Shown here in pieces: positions 51,894 to 61,742 of a stretch of DNA of 64,000 nucleotides (the first letter of the stretch is position 1; each line of letters opens with the position of its first letter). Both the position numbers and the translations under genes were made by a program. Location: the NCBI GenBank assembly GCA_964462035.1, contig CAYXAP010000001.1:62001-126000 (forward strand), written 5' to 3'. A model generated the notes under the pieces. It made no database searches. It was given only the letters and a program-made list of their open reading frames with translations, and was not told the origin of the DNA. This DNA is from UBA1660 sp964462035 (GTDB lineage Bacteria; Myxococcota_A; Polyangia; Polyangiales; Houyiibacteriaceae).

Positions 51894-53549
51894 CTACTGG
51901 CTCGCGAGCGCGCGCTCGAGCTCGGTCCGGTCGACGGGTTCGCCGCGCCACACGACCCGTACGCGCCCCCCGTCGATCAGGAAGAGCCCGGGAAGGGGAG
52001 GCACGCCGAGCGCCGTGGCCGCCCCCGCATCGCGAAGCACGCGACCGCCGAAACCCCAACGCTGCGCCGTGGCCGATGCGCGCTCGTGTGGTCCTTCGTC
52101 GAGGCTCACGGCGACCACCGCCAGGTCCTCGTTCGCCGCGCGGATGCTCTCCAAGGTCGCCAGCTCCTCTCGGCACGGCTGACACCAGCGCGCGTAGAAC
52201 GCCAGGAGCAGCGGTCCCTCCGCGGCGAGCGTCGCGACGGAGAGAGGGGCATCGTCTTCATCGAGGAGACCCAGTTGGGTCGGGAGGTCGTCTCCCTCGC
52301 CCACGAGCTCTCGAGCGGCGCTCGGCTCCCCCGGCGACGATTCTCTCGGCAGCTCCGCCAGCGGAATGACGCGAACGCGCAACGCCGCGCTTCCGTCTCG
52401 GTACCCCACCAGCAGTCGCTCGCCGTCCACGGCGAGGACGGGGAAGCCACTCGCCCGCGCCGTGTCCGTGGTGCCGACGACGGTCGGTTCCCCGAGCCGC
52501 CCATCGAAGCCCACGAAGCGGGCGCGCACCTCACCGTGCCCATCGGCCCGAGCGAGCCAGCTCACCACCGCGCCTTCATCGACCAACGCCACGTCGACGC
52601 GGCCGGGCGGCTGCTGCCCGTCGACGACGATGGGCTCGTCGAAGCTCTGGCCGCCATCGTCACTGAATGCGAGGCGCACCGAGCCACCGTCCGCCCCGGT
52701 GAACCAGGCGACGACCACCGACGACCCCGATGCCGCCAGCGCCGGACCGTTCACGGGGCAGCCGGCGATCTCCCAATCGTCGGCGTGCACCGGAGCCTGC
52801 GCACCGCCGGGGCGCGCGACCGCGATGTCCCGTCGCTCGGTGGCGCTGCGATCACGGAAGGCGACCAGCGGGCCCTCGTCCGTGAGCGCGGCATCGGTCT
52901 GGCAGCAGTCGCAGACGCGCTCGTCGAGTCGCTCCGCGGTGGCGACGCTCTCGGCCGTCGCGGTCGTCGAGTAGAGACCGGTGGAACCGCCCGCCTCCGT
53001 GGCGCGGCCGTCGAGCCAGAAGAGCCGTACCCCATCGCTCGTGGGGACCATCGAGACGAAGCCGTGCTCCGTGGGCGTGCCATCGCGATGCACCACGCCG
53101 AGCGATTCGGTGCGGGTACCGTCCCGCCGATAGAGACGAATCTCGTAGGCGTAGGCGCTCTCCCCGGCGCGATGGAGCCCGTGCACGTAGCGCGCGCCAT
53201 CGCCGCCTCTAGCGCTGCGGGGGAAGTCGGCCCAGTTCGCGATCAGGTCACTGCCTTCGACGACCGTCGTTGCGTCGCTCCACCGATCGCCCTCGAGGGT
53301 CGCGATGCGGATCGCGTGGCTCTCGGGGCCGCGAGGCTCCAGCCACGTAGCGGTCACCCCGCCCTCATCGGAACGAAGGTCCAGCCCGAGCGCCCCCGCC
53401 TCCGCGGGAGGGTCGAGTGTCACCCAGCTCGAGGGCGGGTCCGGCAGGGCCGGTCGCGGCGTCGCCGTCCGCGGCTCCGGCTCCGACCGACAGTCGGAGC
53501 ACCCGAGGAGGCCGGTGATCAGGGCGGCGGCGCAGAGACGAGCGAGCAT
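51894..53549 (-). CDS. Lipoprotein with beta-propeller and C-terminal TlpA-like thioredoxin domain
   Basis: ATG 53549 gives 551 residues with a lipobox (GLLGC). A sialidase/propeller-like region follows at about residues 40-400, with repeated strands of the VAWFTGADGGSVRLAFSDDGGQSF kind and a Cys cluster (ERVCDCCQTD). The last 130 residues are a thioredoxin-like domain with the redox motif FYARWCQPCREELA. Redox TlpA-type domains keep periplasmic Cys reduced, often for cytochrome c or copper-protein maturation, which suits a copper island. The propeller fusion is unusual. It is divergent from the diheme cytochrome gene. Confidence 0.78.
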   Translation of the reverse strand: MLARLCAAALITGLLGCSDCRSEPEPRTATPRPALPDPPSSWVTLDPPAEAGALGLDLRSDEGGVTATWLEPRGPESHAIRIATLEGDRWSDATTVVEGSDLIANWADFPRSARGGDGARYVHGLHRAGESAYAYEIRLYRRDGTRTESLGVVHRDGTPTEHGFVSMVPTSDGVRLFWLDGRATEAGGSTGLYSTTATAESVATAERLDERVCDCCQTDAALTDEGPLVAFRDRSATERRDIAVARPGGAQAPVHADDWEIAGCPVNGPALAASGSSVVVAWFTGADGGSVRLAFSDDGGQSFDEPIVVDGQQPPGRVDVALVDEGAVVSWLARADGHGEVRARFVGFDGRLGEPTVVGTTDTARASGFPVLAVDGERLLVGYRDGSAALRVRVIPLAELPRESSPGEPSAARELVGEGDDLPTQLGLLDEDDAPLSVATLAAEGPLLLAFYARWCQPCREELATLESIRAANEDLAVVAVSLDEGPHERASATAQRWGFGGRVLRDAGAATALGVPPLPGLFLIDGGRVRVVWRGEPVDRTELERALASQ

Positions 53550-53638
53550 GGCGCGACCTTGGACGCGAAGCTTGCCTCGCGCCAGACCGCCTCGGCCGAC
53601 GGCTTGGCCCACGCCGGATTCGTGACACCCTCGTCTCC

Positions 53639-54658
53639 ATGCGCCGCGCGCTCACGCTCGTGCTCCTGGTCGCTGCCTGCGGCGACACCGAGGACCCCCC
53701 GGTCGATGCCAGCGTGGACGCCGCGCTCGATGCATCTCTCGATGCCGGTGAACCCGACGCCGACGGAGACGCCGGCGCGCTCCCCGCGGTGCCCGAGACG
53801 CTCACCGCGACCGGGCTCTATGCCGGCGAGGTCACCGGGCCGCTCGCGGACGAGGTGCTGAGCTATTCGGTCCGATACCCCCTCTGGACCGACGGCGCCC
53901 GGAAGGAACGCCACCTGCTGCTGCCGGCGGGCGGGACCATCGACACGAGCGACCCCGATCACTGGGCGTTCCCGGAGGGCACACGGCTCTTCAAGGAGTT
54001 CGTCGTCGACGGTCGGCCGGTCGAGACCCGCCTGCTCTGGAAGGCTGGACCCGCGCTCGGCGACTGGCGCTACGTGGCCTACCGCTTCCGCGACGACGGG
54101 AGCGATGCCGATCCGGTTCCCGGCGGCGAAGTCGATGCCCTCGGGACCGCGCACGACATCCCGGACACGGCGGCCTGCCGTGACTGCCATCGCGGCGGCG
54201 GTGACTTCGTGCTCGGCGTGGGCGCCATCCAGCTCGAGCGCGCGACGTTCGACGATTGGGTCGCGCGCGGCGTGCTCCCCGCGGACGCGCCCTGGGAAGA
54301 GCCGCCCGGCGGTGAGGTCGAGCGGGCCGCCCTCGGTTACCTCCACGGCAACTGCGGGCACTGTCATGGCGACCGCCACCCCTTGGCGCCGATGCGCACG
54401 ATGCGCCTCCGGCTGCCGGTCGGCACGACCGATCCCTGGGCGGCCCCCGCGTGGACGACGACGCTCGGCCAACCGGCTCACCACCTGATCGACGGCACCG
54501 ACACGATCGTGGTCGCGCGGGACCTGGACGAGTCGCAGCTCTTCGTCCGCATCGGTCGACGCGACGCCTACCAGATGCCCCCGCGCGGGACCGAGCAGGT
54601 CGACCCGGACGGCCTCGAGGCGATCCGCGCCTGGCTCCTCGCCGCTCCCGAGCCCTGA
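53639..54658 (+). CDS. Diheme c-type cytochrome lipoprotein
   Basis: The 339-residue protein starts with a lipoprotein signal (LLVAAC) and an Asp-rich linker. Two heme c attachment motifs are present, CRDCH (about residue 180) and CGHCH (about 239). Segments such as LSYSVRYPLWTDGARKERHLLLP, HWAFPEGTRLFKEFVVDGRPVETRLL and the end YQMPPRGTEQVDPDGLEAIRAWL match the SO2930-type diheme cytochrome family, whose role is not well known. It is divergent from the propeller-TlpA gene, so periplasmic electron transfer and thiol chemistry may be linked. Confidence 0.8.
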   Translation: MRRALTLVLLVAACGDTEDPPVDASVDAALDASLDAGEPDADGDAGALPAVPETLTATGLYAGEVTGPLADEVLSYSVRYPLWTDGARKERHLLLPAGGTIDTSDPDHWAFPEGTRLFKEFVVDGRPVETRLLWKAGPALGDWRYVAYRFRDDGSDADPVPGGEVDALGTAHDIPDTAACRDCHRGGGDFVLGVGAIQLERATFDDWVARGVLPADAPWEEPPGGEVERAALGYLHGNCGHCHGDRHPLAPMRTMRLRLPVGTTDPWAAPAWTTTLGQPAHHLIDGTDTIVVARDLDESQLFVRIGRRDAYQMPPRGTEQVDPDGLEAIRAWLLAAPEP

Positions 54659-54705
54659 GGGGGCCAAGGGTTGCGCCCGACCCCCATGCCCGCCATCCTC
54701 GATCC

Positions 54706-55056
54706 ATGCGGCTCGCGTTCCTGTCGATGATGCTCCTGCTCGGCCTCGTGCCGGGGCTGCCGGGCGCCATCGAAGATGCGGCGCACCTGCTCGCCGAGGG
54801 CCACACGCTCCACGACGATCATCACGACGTCGACGGCAGCGCCGACCACGCCGACGGGCACGACCAGGACTCGGGCTGTGAGGACTGCGGCCACGAGGGC
54901 CTCTGCCACTGCCACGGTGGAAGCACCTTGGCTGCGGCGCCGATGGGCTTGGGTCTCACCGCGAGCCCGACCCTTCGTCTCCTCGACACGCCGCGTCTCC
55001 TCGAGCGCCCGGCGACCGCACCGTCGCGCGGCCTCGAGCGCCCGCCGCGGAGCTGA
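54706..55056 (+). CDS. Small His/Cys-rich secreted protein before the Czc genes
   Basis: The 116-residue product from ATG 54706 has a signal peptide (MMLLLGLVPGLPGA). The middle is rich in metal ligands: HLLAEGHTLHDDHHDVDG, then HADGHDQDSGCEDCGHEGLC followed by HCHGG. The rest is Leu/Arg/Pro-rich. Proteins like this often lie before RND metal-efflux operons and may bind the exported metal in the periplasm; this is inferred from position and composition. The in-frame extension to 54451 lies over the cytochrome gene and was rejected. Confidence 0.68.
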   Translation: MRLAFLSMMLLLGLVPGLPGAIEDAAHLLAEGHTLHDDHHDVDGSADHADGHDQDSGCEDCGHEGLCHCHGGSTLAAAPMGLGLTASPTLRLLDTPRLLERPATAPSRGLERPPRS

Positions 55057-55179
55057 GCCGGATCACCCCACGGCCCTCGTCCGTCCGCTCTTCGGCGACG
55101 GACGAGATGGGTGATCTCGTCCGTCGGCTCGGCTTCGGTCCGGTCGGCGATCGTTCCGCTCCTTTGCCAAAGGCGCCCC

Positions 55180-56448
55180 ATGCCCCGTGTGATCTGCGCG
55201 CTCGCACTCGCGAGCCTATCCGTCCCGCTCTCGACCGTCGGAGCGGCCCAACCCAACGACCCACCCGGTCAGACCCTCGCCGCGTTGCTGGCGCTCGCGG
55301 ACGAGCGATCGCCCGAGCTCCATGTGGCCGATGCGCAGCTCGGCGAGGCCGAGGTCGCTCGGGCCACCGCCGAACCAATCCTCCCGGCCAACCCACAGAT
55401 CCAGGCCCAGATCGGCCGTCGCCGAGCAGGCGATGGGCGAGACCTGGATCTGCAGGTGGGCCTCCGGCAGCAGATCGAGCTCGGCGGTCAACGGAGACGC
55501 CGTCGCGAGGTCGCGCGCCGTTCGGAGGAGCGCTGGTCTGCCGAGCGCGAGGTCGTTCGACAGGACGTCCACCGCCGGATCCGGACCGCGTTCCGCCGGG
55601 CTCTCGTGGCCCAAGCGCGGGCCGAGCTGGCGGGGCAGTTGGTGGACCAGCAGGCGCGCGTGGTCACGGTCGCGACCCGCCGAGCCGAGATCGGAGAGGG
55701 CTCGCCGATGGACGCCCGGCTCGCCGAGGTCGAACACCTGAGGGCCCGCCAGGCCCAGGTGGCTGCGCTCGCCGACGCCAACGCCCGGCGCTGGGAGCTC
55801 GGTGCGCTCGTCGGCTGGGACCGTCCCGAGCCGCCGCGTCCGGCGGCCGCGCTCCAGGCGCCACCGCCAATGCCCTCCACCGCTCGCCTCCTCGAGCACG
55901 TCGAGGCGCAGCCTCGGCTCGTCGCCGCCCGTGCCCGAGCGGCCGAAGCTCAGGCCCGCGAGCTCCTCGCGCGCCGTGACGTCCTGCCCGATCCCATCGT
56001 CGGCGTTCAGCTCACGGCCGAGGGCGCACCGAACGGCGGTCCGCGCGAGTACGTCCTCGCCGGGACGCTCCAGCTCCCGCTCCCGCTGTGGCAGCGGAAC
56101 CAACCGGCGCGAGCTCGTGCGGCGACCGACCGCGCGATCGCGGAAGCCGAGGCCGACGCCTGGCAGCGGCGCTTGGCTCCACGCATCCAGCAGCTGGCAG
56201 CCATGGCGTCCGGTGCGCGCGATCGCGCCGCGCTGGTGGCCACCGAGCTGGTGCCGGCGCTCGACGACGCGACGGCGAAGCTCGACCGGGCCTTCGAGCT
56301 CGGCGAGATCGATCTGCTGGCGCTACTCACCGCCCGCGAACGGATGCTGCGGGCTCGCGTCGAGGTCCTCGACGCCCACCAGGCCTACGTGAACGCCGTC
56401 GCCGCCCTCGAGGCGATCCTCGGCGTCGGACTGGAGGCGCTCCGATGA
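55180..56448 (+). CDS. czcC: CzcC-type outer-membrane efflux channel
   Basis: The 422-residue protein from ATG 55180 has a signal peptide (ALALASLSVPLSTVGAA) and two OMF repeats with the usual long amphipathic helices (LQVGLRQQIELGGQRRRRREV and the paired repeat LAGTLQLPLPLWQRNQPARA). AAAGG precedes the ATG. Its stop overlaps the CzcB start by four bases (ATGA). Unlike the copper-operon channel, it is intact. It passes metal ions out with CzcB and CzcA. Confidence 0.87.
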   Translation: MPRVICALALASLSVPLSTVGAAQPNDPPGQTLAALLALADERSPELHVADAQLGEAEVARATAEPILPANPQIQAQIGRRRAGDGRDLDLQVGLRQQIELGGQRRRRREVARRSEERWSAEREVVRQDVHRRIRTAFRRALVAQARAELAGQLVDQQARVVTVATRRAEIGEGSPMDARLAEVEHLRARQAQVAALADANARRWELGALVGWDRPEPPRPAAALQAPPPMPSTARLLEHVEAQPRLVAARARAAEAQARELLARRDVLPDPIVGVQLTAEGAPNGGPREYVLAGTLQLPLPLWQRNQPARARAATDRAIAEAEADAWQRRLAPRIQQLAAMASGARDRAALVATELVPALDDATAKLDRAFELGEIDLLALLTARERMLRARVEVLDAHQAYVNAVAALEAILGVGLEALR

Positions 56449-57614
56449 GTCGCCGCTGGACGCTGGTCCTGATGCTCGCGCTCGCCTGTGGTGGCGGCGA
56501 GCACGAGGAGCACCACGACGAGCACGGGGAAGAGGACGATCACGAGCACCAGGAGCGCGACCGGGTCGTGCGCATCCGACCGGAGGCCGCCGAGCGCGCC
56601 GGGATCGTGATCGCGGAGGCCCCGGAGGGCGGTCTGCCGCACACGGTCGAAGTCCCGGCGGAGGTCGAGCTCGACCCCGACCGCACGGCGCACATTTCGC
56701 CGATCGTCGAAGGGCGCATCGACGAGGTCCACGTGTCCATCGGCGATCGTGTCGAGGCCGGTGACGTGCTCGTGGTCTTGCGGAGCGTCGAGCTCGGCGA
56801 GACCCGCGCGGCCATGGCCGAGGCTCGGGCCGCGCTGCGTGAGGCGGAGGCCCACTTCGCACGGCAGGAGCAGCTCGTCGAAGAGGGCATCGGCGCCCAG
56901 CGTTCCCTGGACGAGGCTCGCCGTGAGCTCGAGTCCACGCGCGCGCGGTTGCGGGGCCTCGGCCAACGCGCCCGCGTCTACGGCGGCGGTGGCAGTGGCG
57001 GCCGCACGACCATCCGCAGCCCCATCGCCGGCGAGATCCTCGCGCGCCACGCCACCGTCGGTGAGGTCGCGCCTCCTGGTCGCGTGCTCTTCGAGGTCGC
57101 CGACCTCTCCGAGGTCTGGGTGATGGGGGACGTCTTCGCCCAGGACGTCGGCGGCATCCGCCCGGGCGCGTCCGCCAGCCTCACGCTCCGTTCGATCCCG
57201 GGCGTCACCCACGAAGGGACGCTCGACTACGTCGGTCCGGCGCTCGACGAGCACACCCGAACTCTGCCCATCCGCATGGTCCTCGCCAACGAGGCCACCG
57301 AGCACGGGCGCCCGCTCCGCCCGGGGCTCTTCGGCACGCTCCACGTCGAGACCGAGGACGACGTCGATGCCTCCCGAACCTCGGTGCCGGTCGGCGCGGT
57401 CCAGCCGATCGACGGTGTCGACCACGTCTTCCTCCCCGGCGACGAGCCGATGGAGTACCGCGCCGTGATCGTGCAGACCGGCCGGGTCGGCGCCGCGCGT
57501 GTCGAGATCGTGCACGGCCTCGCCCCGGGTGAGCGCTTCGTTGCCGAGGGGGCCTTCGTGCTCCGCTCGGAGGTCCAGCGCGAGTCGCTCGGCGGCCACG
57601 GTCACGGACACTGA
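56445..57614 (+). CDS. czcB: CzcB-type periplasmic adaptor, His-rich lipoprotein
   Basis: The 389-residue membrane-fusion protein has a lipobox-like signal end (LALAC) and a Glu/His-rich metal-binding stretch just after it (HEEHHDEHGEEDDHEHQER). Lipoyl and hairpin segments follow (VHVSIGDRVEAGDVLVVLR; a coiled coil near ARAALREAEAHFARQEQLVEEG), then beta-barrel parts. The C-terminus ends in GHGHGH. Binding of divalent cations at both ends fits the CzcB class. The in-frame stretch upstream of 56445 overlaps czcC and was rejected. Confidence 0.88.
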   Translation: MSRRWTLVLMLALACGGGEHEEHHDEHGEEDDHEHQERDRVVRIRPEAAERAGIVIAEAPEGGLPHTVEVPAEVELDPDRTAHISPIVEGRIDEVHVSIGDRVEAGDVLVVLRSVELGETRAAMAEARAALREAEAHFARQEQLVEEGIGAQRSLDEARRELESTRARLRGLGQRARVYGGGGSGGRTTIRSPIAGEILARHATVGEVAPPGRVLFEVADLSEVWVMGDVFAQDVGGIRPGASASLTLRSIPGVTHEGTLDYVGPALDEHTRTLPIRMVLANEATEHGRPLRPGLFGTLHVETEDDVDASRTSVPVGAVQPIDGVDHVFLPGDEPMEYRAVIVQTGRVGAARVEIVHGLAPGERFVAEGAFVLRSEVQRESLGGHGHGH

Positions 57615-57623
57615 GGGGCCGAG

Positions 57624-60600
57624 ATGATTCGCCGCATCGTCGACGCATCCGTCCGCAACCGCTACCTGGTCGTGCTGATCACCGCGGGCATCGCGGCCTT
57701 CGGGCTCCGCGCGGCCAGCCATCTCAAGATCGACGCCGTCCCGGACATCACGAACGTCCAGGTCCAGGTCCTCACCCAGGCGCCGGCTCTCGGACCGGAA
57801 GAGGTCGAGCGCTTCGTGACCTTCCCGGTCGAGAACGCCATGAGCGGTCTGCCGGCCCTCGACGAGGTCCGCTCCATCTCCCGCGACGGCCTGTCGGCCG
57901 TGACGCTGGTATTCGAGGAGGGCACCGACCTCTACTTCGCGCGCCAGCAGGTCGCCGAACGACTCAGCGAGGCGCGCGAGTCCATCGACGCCGCCTATGG
58001 CATGCCGGAGCTCGGCCCCGTGACCAGCGGACTGGGAGAGATGTACGCCTTCGAGGTCCGTGGCGAGCCCGCGTGTCCGCGACCCGCGCCGCCGCGCATC
58101 GACGAGAACGACGACGGCTGCTGGTCGCTCATGGAGCTCCGGGAGATCCTCGACTGGCAGATCGCGCCCGAGGTCCGCTCCGTGTCCGGCGTCGTCGAGC
58201 TCAACGTCTTCGGTGGCGAGCTCAAGACCTACGAGGTCGCGCCCGAACCGGCGTCGTTGCGCGCGTTCGGTCTCGGCCTCGGCGACGTCACCGCCGCGCT
58301 CGAACGCAACAACGTCTCCACCGGGGGCGGCACCATCGTCCACGCCGGCGAGCGGCGGCTGGTTCGCGGCGAGGGGCTGCTCTCGAGCCTCGACGACATC
58401 CGCAAGGTGGTCGTGACCACCCGCGACGACGGTACCCCGGTCCGGATCGCAGACGTCGCCGCCGTGCACCTCGCGCCGATGATCCGGCTCGGCGCGGTGA
58501 CCCGTGACGGTCGCGGAGAGGTGGTCAGCGGCATCGTGATGATGCGCATCGGCCAGAACGCGCGGCAGGTCGCCGTCGACGTCCGTGAGCGCCTCGACTC
58601 GCTCGCGAGCTCGCTCCCCGACGGGGTGACCATCGAGACCTACTACGACCGCAAGGACCTCGTGGACCGCACGGTCGAGACCGCCGCGCTCAACCTGCTC
58701 GAGGGCGGCGTGTTGGTCGTCGTGGTCCTCCTGCTGCTCCTCGGGAGCTTCCGGGGTGGTCTGCTCGTCGCGAGCGTCATCCCGCTCAGCATGCTGGCGG
58801 CCTTCATCGGCATGCGCGCGCTCGGGGTCAGCGGAAACCTGATGAGCCTCGGCGCCCTCGATTTCGGGATCCTGGTCGACGGAGCAGTGGTGATCGTCGA
58901 GAGCGTGGTCGTCGCGCTCGCTCTTCGCGACCCACCGCACGCCTCGGCGCCGGTGCGGGACGCCGCCAGCGAGGTGGCCCGGCCGGTGCTCTTCGGTGTC
59001 GGGATCATCCTCCTGGTCTACGTCCCGGTCCTCGGCCTGCAGGGCATCGAGGGCAAGATGTTCCGCCCGATGGCCGCCACGGTGCTGCTCGCGTTGGCCG
59101 CCTCGGTGATCCTCGCGCTGACCTTCGTGCCCGCGGCGAGCGCCATCGTCTTCAAGAACGTGAAGGTCCGCGACCGCGAGACCCGCATGATGCGCTGGCT
59201 CCGCAAGGGCTACACGCCACTGCTCGACCGAGTGATGCGTCGGCCCCTCGTCGCCGCGGCAGTCGCGCTCGGGCTCAGCGTGCTCTCGGCGGTGGTCGCC
59301 CTCGGGCTGGGCGCGGAGTTCGTGCCGCGGCTCGAGGAGGGCGCCATCGCCATGCACGCCATGCGGCTGCCCAGCGTCTCCCTGGAGGAGTCGGTCGCGG
59401 CGACGACCCGCGTCGAGCAGGTGCTGCAAGAGCGCTTCCCCGACGAGGTGGACACGGTGATCTCCCGAACGGGCCGACCGGAGGTCGCGACCGACCCCAT
59501 GGGTGTCGAGCTCACCGACGTCTTCATCATGCTCTCGCCCCGCTCCGAATGGACCAGCGCGGACTCGATGGACGAGCTCGTGGAGAAGATGGAGCGGGTC
59601 CTCACCGACCAGGTGCCTGGGCAGGCCTACGCTTTCTCCCAGCCGATCGAGATGCGATCCAACGAGCTGCTCGAGGGGGCCCGGTCGGACGTCGCCATCC
59701 AGATCCGAGGCGACGAGCTTCCGGTCCTCGCCGAGCTCGGCGAGGCCGTCGCCGCCGCGCTCCGTGAGGTCGAAGGCGCCAACGACGTCATGGTCGAGCC
59801 GCTGGCCGGCGCGCCGGTGCTGAACGTCGAGGTCGATCGCGACGCCATCGCTCGCTTCGGCCTCGACGCCCGCGACGTCACCAGCGCCATCGGCGCGGTC
59901 GCCGGCACGCCCGTCGGCTACGTCTACCGAGGGCAGCGGCGCTTCCGCATCCAGGTGCGGCTCCCGCCCGAAGCGCGCTCGCGGGTGGAGAGCCTCGAGC
60001 GACTCCCGATCGCGCTCCCGCGCGGCGGGACCGTGGCCCTGTCCGAGGTCGCTCACATCGCGCGCGGTGAAGGGCCGGCCTCGATCAGCCGTCACGCGAT
60101 TCATCGACGCACGACGGTCCAGGTGAACGTTCGCGATCGCGACGTGGCCAGCTTCGTCACCGACGCGAAGGCGGCCATCGAGGCCGAGGTCGACTTCCCC
60201 ACCGGCTACACGATCGCGTGGGGTGGCCAGCACCAGAACCTCGAGGAGGCGACCGAACGGCTCGCCTTCACCGTTCCCGCGGTCCTGCTCGCCATCTTCG
60301 TGCTCCTGATGCTGGTCTACGGCTCCGCACGACCAGCGCTCCTCGTCTATGTGAACGTGCCGATCGCGGCCACGGGCGGCATCTTCGCGCTCGCTCTCCG
60401 CGGCATGCCCTTCTCCATCAGCGCCGCGGTGGGCTTCATCGCGGTCTTCGGCATCGCCGTGCTCAACGGCGTCGTCCTCGTGAGCACCATCCGCGACCTA
60501 CAGGAGAAGGGGCAGCCGCTCCTCGACGCGACTCGCGACGGCGCGCGTCGCCGGCTCCGACCCATCGCCATGACCGCTCTCACCGACGCCCTCGGCTTCC

Positions 60601-60773
60601 TTCCCATGGCCATCAGCACCAGCGCCGGCGCCGAAGTGCAGCGGCCGCTGGCCACCGTCGTCATCGGTGGGCTCACCACGGCGACGCTGCTGACCCTCTT
60701 CGTGTTGCCCGCGGTGTACGCGCGCTGGGGCGGTCAGCCCCGCGGAACGAGTCTGCCTCCATCCGCCACGTGA
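57624..60773 (+). CDS. czcA: CzcA-type heavy-metal RND efflux pump
   Basis: The 1049-residue protein has 12 membrane helices and two periplasmic loops. Helix 4 contains the heavy-metal RND motif GALDFGILVDGAVVIVES with both relay aspartates and the Glu, typical of Zn/Co/Cd rather than Cu(I) exporters. An insert at about residues 150-175 carries two Cys (EPACPRPAPPRIDENDDGC) near the porter region. Proton-driven efflux of divalent cations with CzcB and CzcC is expected. It starts nine bases after czcB. Confidence 0.92.
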   Translation: MIRRIVDASVRNRYLVVLITAGIAAFGLRAASHLKIDAVPDITNVQVQVLTQAPALGPEEVERFVTFPVENAMSGLPALDEVRSISRDGLSAVTLVFEEGTDLYFARQQVAERLSEARESIDAAYGMPELGPVTSGLGEMYAFEVRGEPACPRPAPPRIDENDDGCWSLMELREILDWQIAPEVRSVSGVVELNVFGGELKTYEVAPEPASLRAFGLGLGDVTAALERNNVSTGGGTIVHAGERRLVRGEGLLSSLDDIRKVVVTTRDDGTPVRIADVAAVHLAPMIRLGAVTRDGRGEVVSGIVMMRIGQNARQVAVDVRERLDSLASSLPDGVTIETYYDRKDLVDRTVETAALNLLEGGVLVVVVLLLLLGSFRGGLLVASVIPLSMLAAFIGMRALGVSGNLMSLGALDFGILVDGAVVIVESVVVALALRDPPHASAPVRDAASEVARPVLFGVGIILLVYVPVLGLQGIEGKMFRPMAATVLLALAASVILALTFVPAASAIVFKNVKVRDRETRMMRWLRKGYTPLLDRVMRRPLVAAAVALGLSVLSAVVALGLGAEFVPRLEEGAIAMHAMRLPSVSLEESVAATTRVEQVLQERFPDEVDTVISRTGRPEVATDPMGVELTDVFIMLSPRSEWTSADSMDELVEKMERVLTDQVPGQAYAFSQPIEMRSNELLEGARSDVAIQIRGDELPVLAELGEAVAAALREVEGANDVMVEPLAGAPVLNVEVDRDAIARFGLDARDVTSAIGAVAGTPVGYVYRGQRRFRIQVRLPPEARSRVESLERLPIALPRGGTVALSEVAHIARGEGPASISRHAIHRRTTVQVNVRDRDVASFVTDAKAAIEAEVDFPTGYTIAWGGQHQNLEEATERLAFTVPAVLLAIFVLLMLVYGSARPALLVYVNVPIAATGGIFALALRGMPFSISAAVGFIAVFGIAVLNGVVLVSTIRDLQEKGQPLLDATRDGARRRLRPIAMTALTDALGFLPMAISTSAGAEVQRPLATVVIGGLTTATLLTLFVLPAVYARWGGQPRGTSLPPSAT

Positions 60774-60830
60774 CGTGCCGTATCGGAGCCTTATGAGGGT
60801 CCCAGTGAGCTGCCCCCAGACGGAGCGCCG

Positions 60831-61742
60831 ATGAGCGCAGGCCACGGTCACGGCCACGCCACGGACCCCAGCCGTTCGCTCCGTGCGCTCCGCATCGCGC
60901 TCTGGCTCAACGCGGCATTCCTCGTCGTCGAGGCGGTCGCCGGCTGGTGGACCGGCTCGCTCGCGCTCCTCTCGGACGCCGGCCACATGGTCAGCGACGT
61001 CGGCGCGCTCTTGGTGGCCGTCGCGGCGCAGCGGTTGGTCGCTCGCCGGCCGAGCCCTCGCTACACCTACGGTCTCCGGCGCGCGCCCGTCCTCGGGGGG
61101 CTCGCCAACGCGCTCTCACTGGTGGTGATCGTGGCGCTCATCCTGGTGGAGGCCTGGGAGCGCTTTGCGGATCCGCCGACCTTCGATGCGGCGACCGTCT
61201 TCTGGGTCGGGCTCGCAGGCCTCGTCGTGAACGTGGCGGGAGCCATGGTGCTCTCCGGCTCCGGCGATCGCTCGGTGAACGTCCGGGGGGCCATGCTCCA
61301 CCTGGTCGCCGACGCGCTCGGCTCGGTCGCGGCGATCGTGGCGGCGGCCTGCGTCTACCTCTGGGGCTTTCGCCTCGCCGACCCCATCGCGAGCGTGGTG
61401 ATCGCGGTGCTGATCCTGGTCGGCAGCCTACCGCTCCTCCGGGAGACCGTGGCCATCCTGCTCCAGCGCGCCCCCGCCGGCCTCGACCTGGAGGCGATGG
61501 CCGATCGCGTGCGCGCCGTCCCTGGGGTTCGGGACATCCAGGACCTGCACGTGTGGGAGCTCGACTCCGGCTCCGCGGTGGTCTCGCTCACGATCGTCGT
61601 CGACGCCACGGAGGTCGCGGAGAGCACCCGCATCGCCGACGAGGTTCGCGGCTGCCTGCTCGAGGACGGCTCGCTCGGCCACGCCACGGTCGAGTGCCGC
61701 GCGCCCGGCGCCCCCGACCCGACCCCCGAGCTCTGCCGCTGA
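60831..61742 (+). CDS. czcD: Cation diffusion facilitator (CzcD-type)
   Basis: The 303-residue protein has six membrane helices with the zinc-site motifs SDAGHMVSD in helix 2 and HLVADALGS in helix 5. A C-terminal cytoplasmic domain carries LHVWELDSG. The N-terminus is His-rich (GHGHGHA). It exports Zn/Cd/Co to the periplasm where CzcCBA removes them. It lies 57 bases after czcA on the same strand. Confidence 0.9.
   Translation: MSAGHGHGHATDPSRSLRALRIALWLNAAFLVVEAVAGWWTGSLALLSDAGHMVSDVGALLVAVAAQRLVARRPSPRYTYGLRRAPVLGGLANALSLVVIVALILVEAWERFADPPTFDAATVFWVGLAGLVVNVAGAMVLSGSGDRSVNVRGAMLHLVADALGSVAAIVAAACVYLWGFRLADPIASVVIAVLILVGSLPLLRETVAILLQRAPAGLDLEAMADRVRAVPGVRDIQDLHVWELDSGSAVVSLTIVVDATEVAESTRIADEVRGCLLEDGSLGHATVECRAPGAPDPTPELCR

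Noticed and set aside
56385..60233. A 1282-codon open frame on the minus strand opposite czcB and czcA
   Set aside because: It is Asp/His/Glu/Arg/Val-rich without any domain and lies exactly opposite clear czc genes. It is a shadow produced by GC-rich codon bias.
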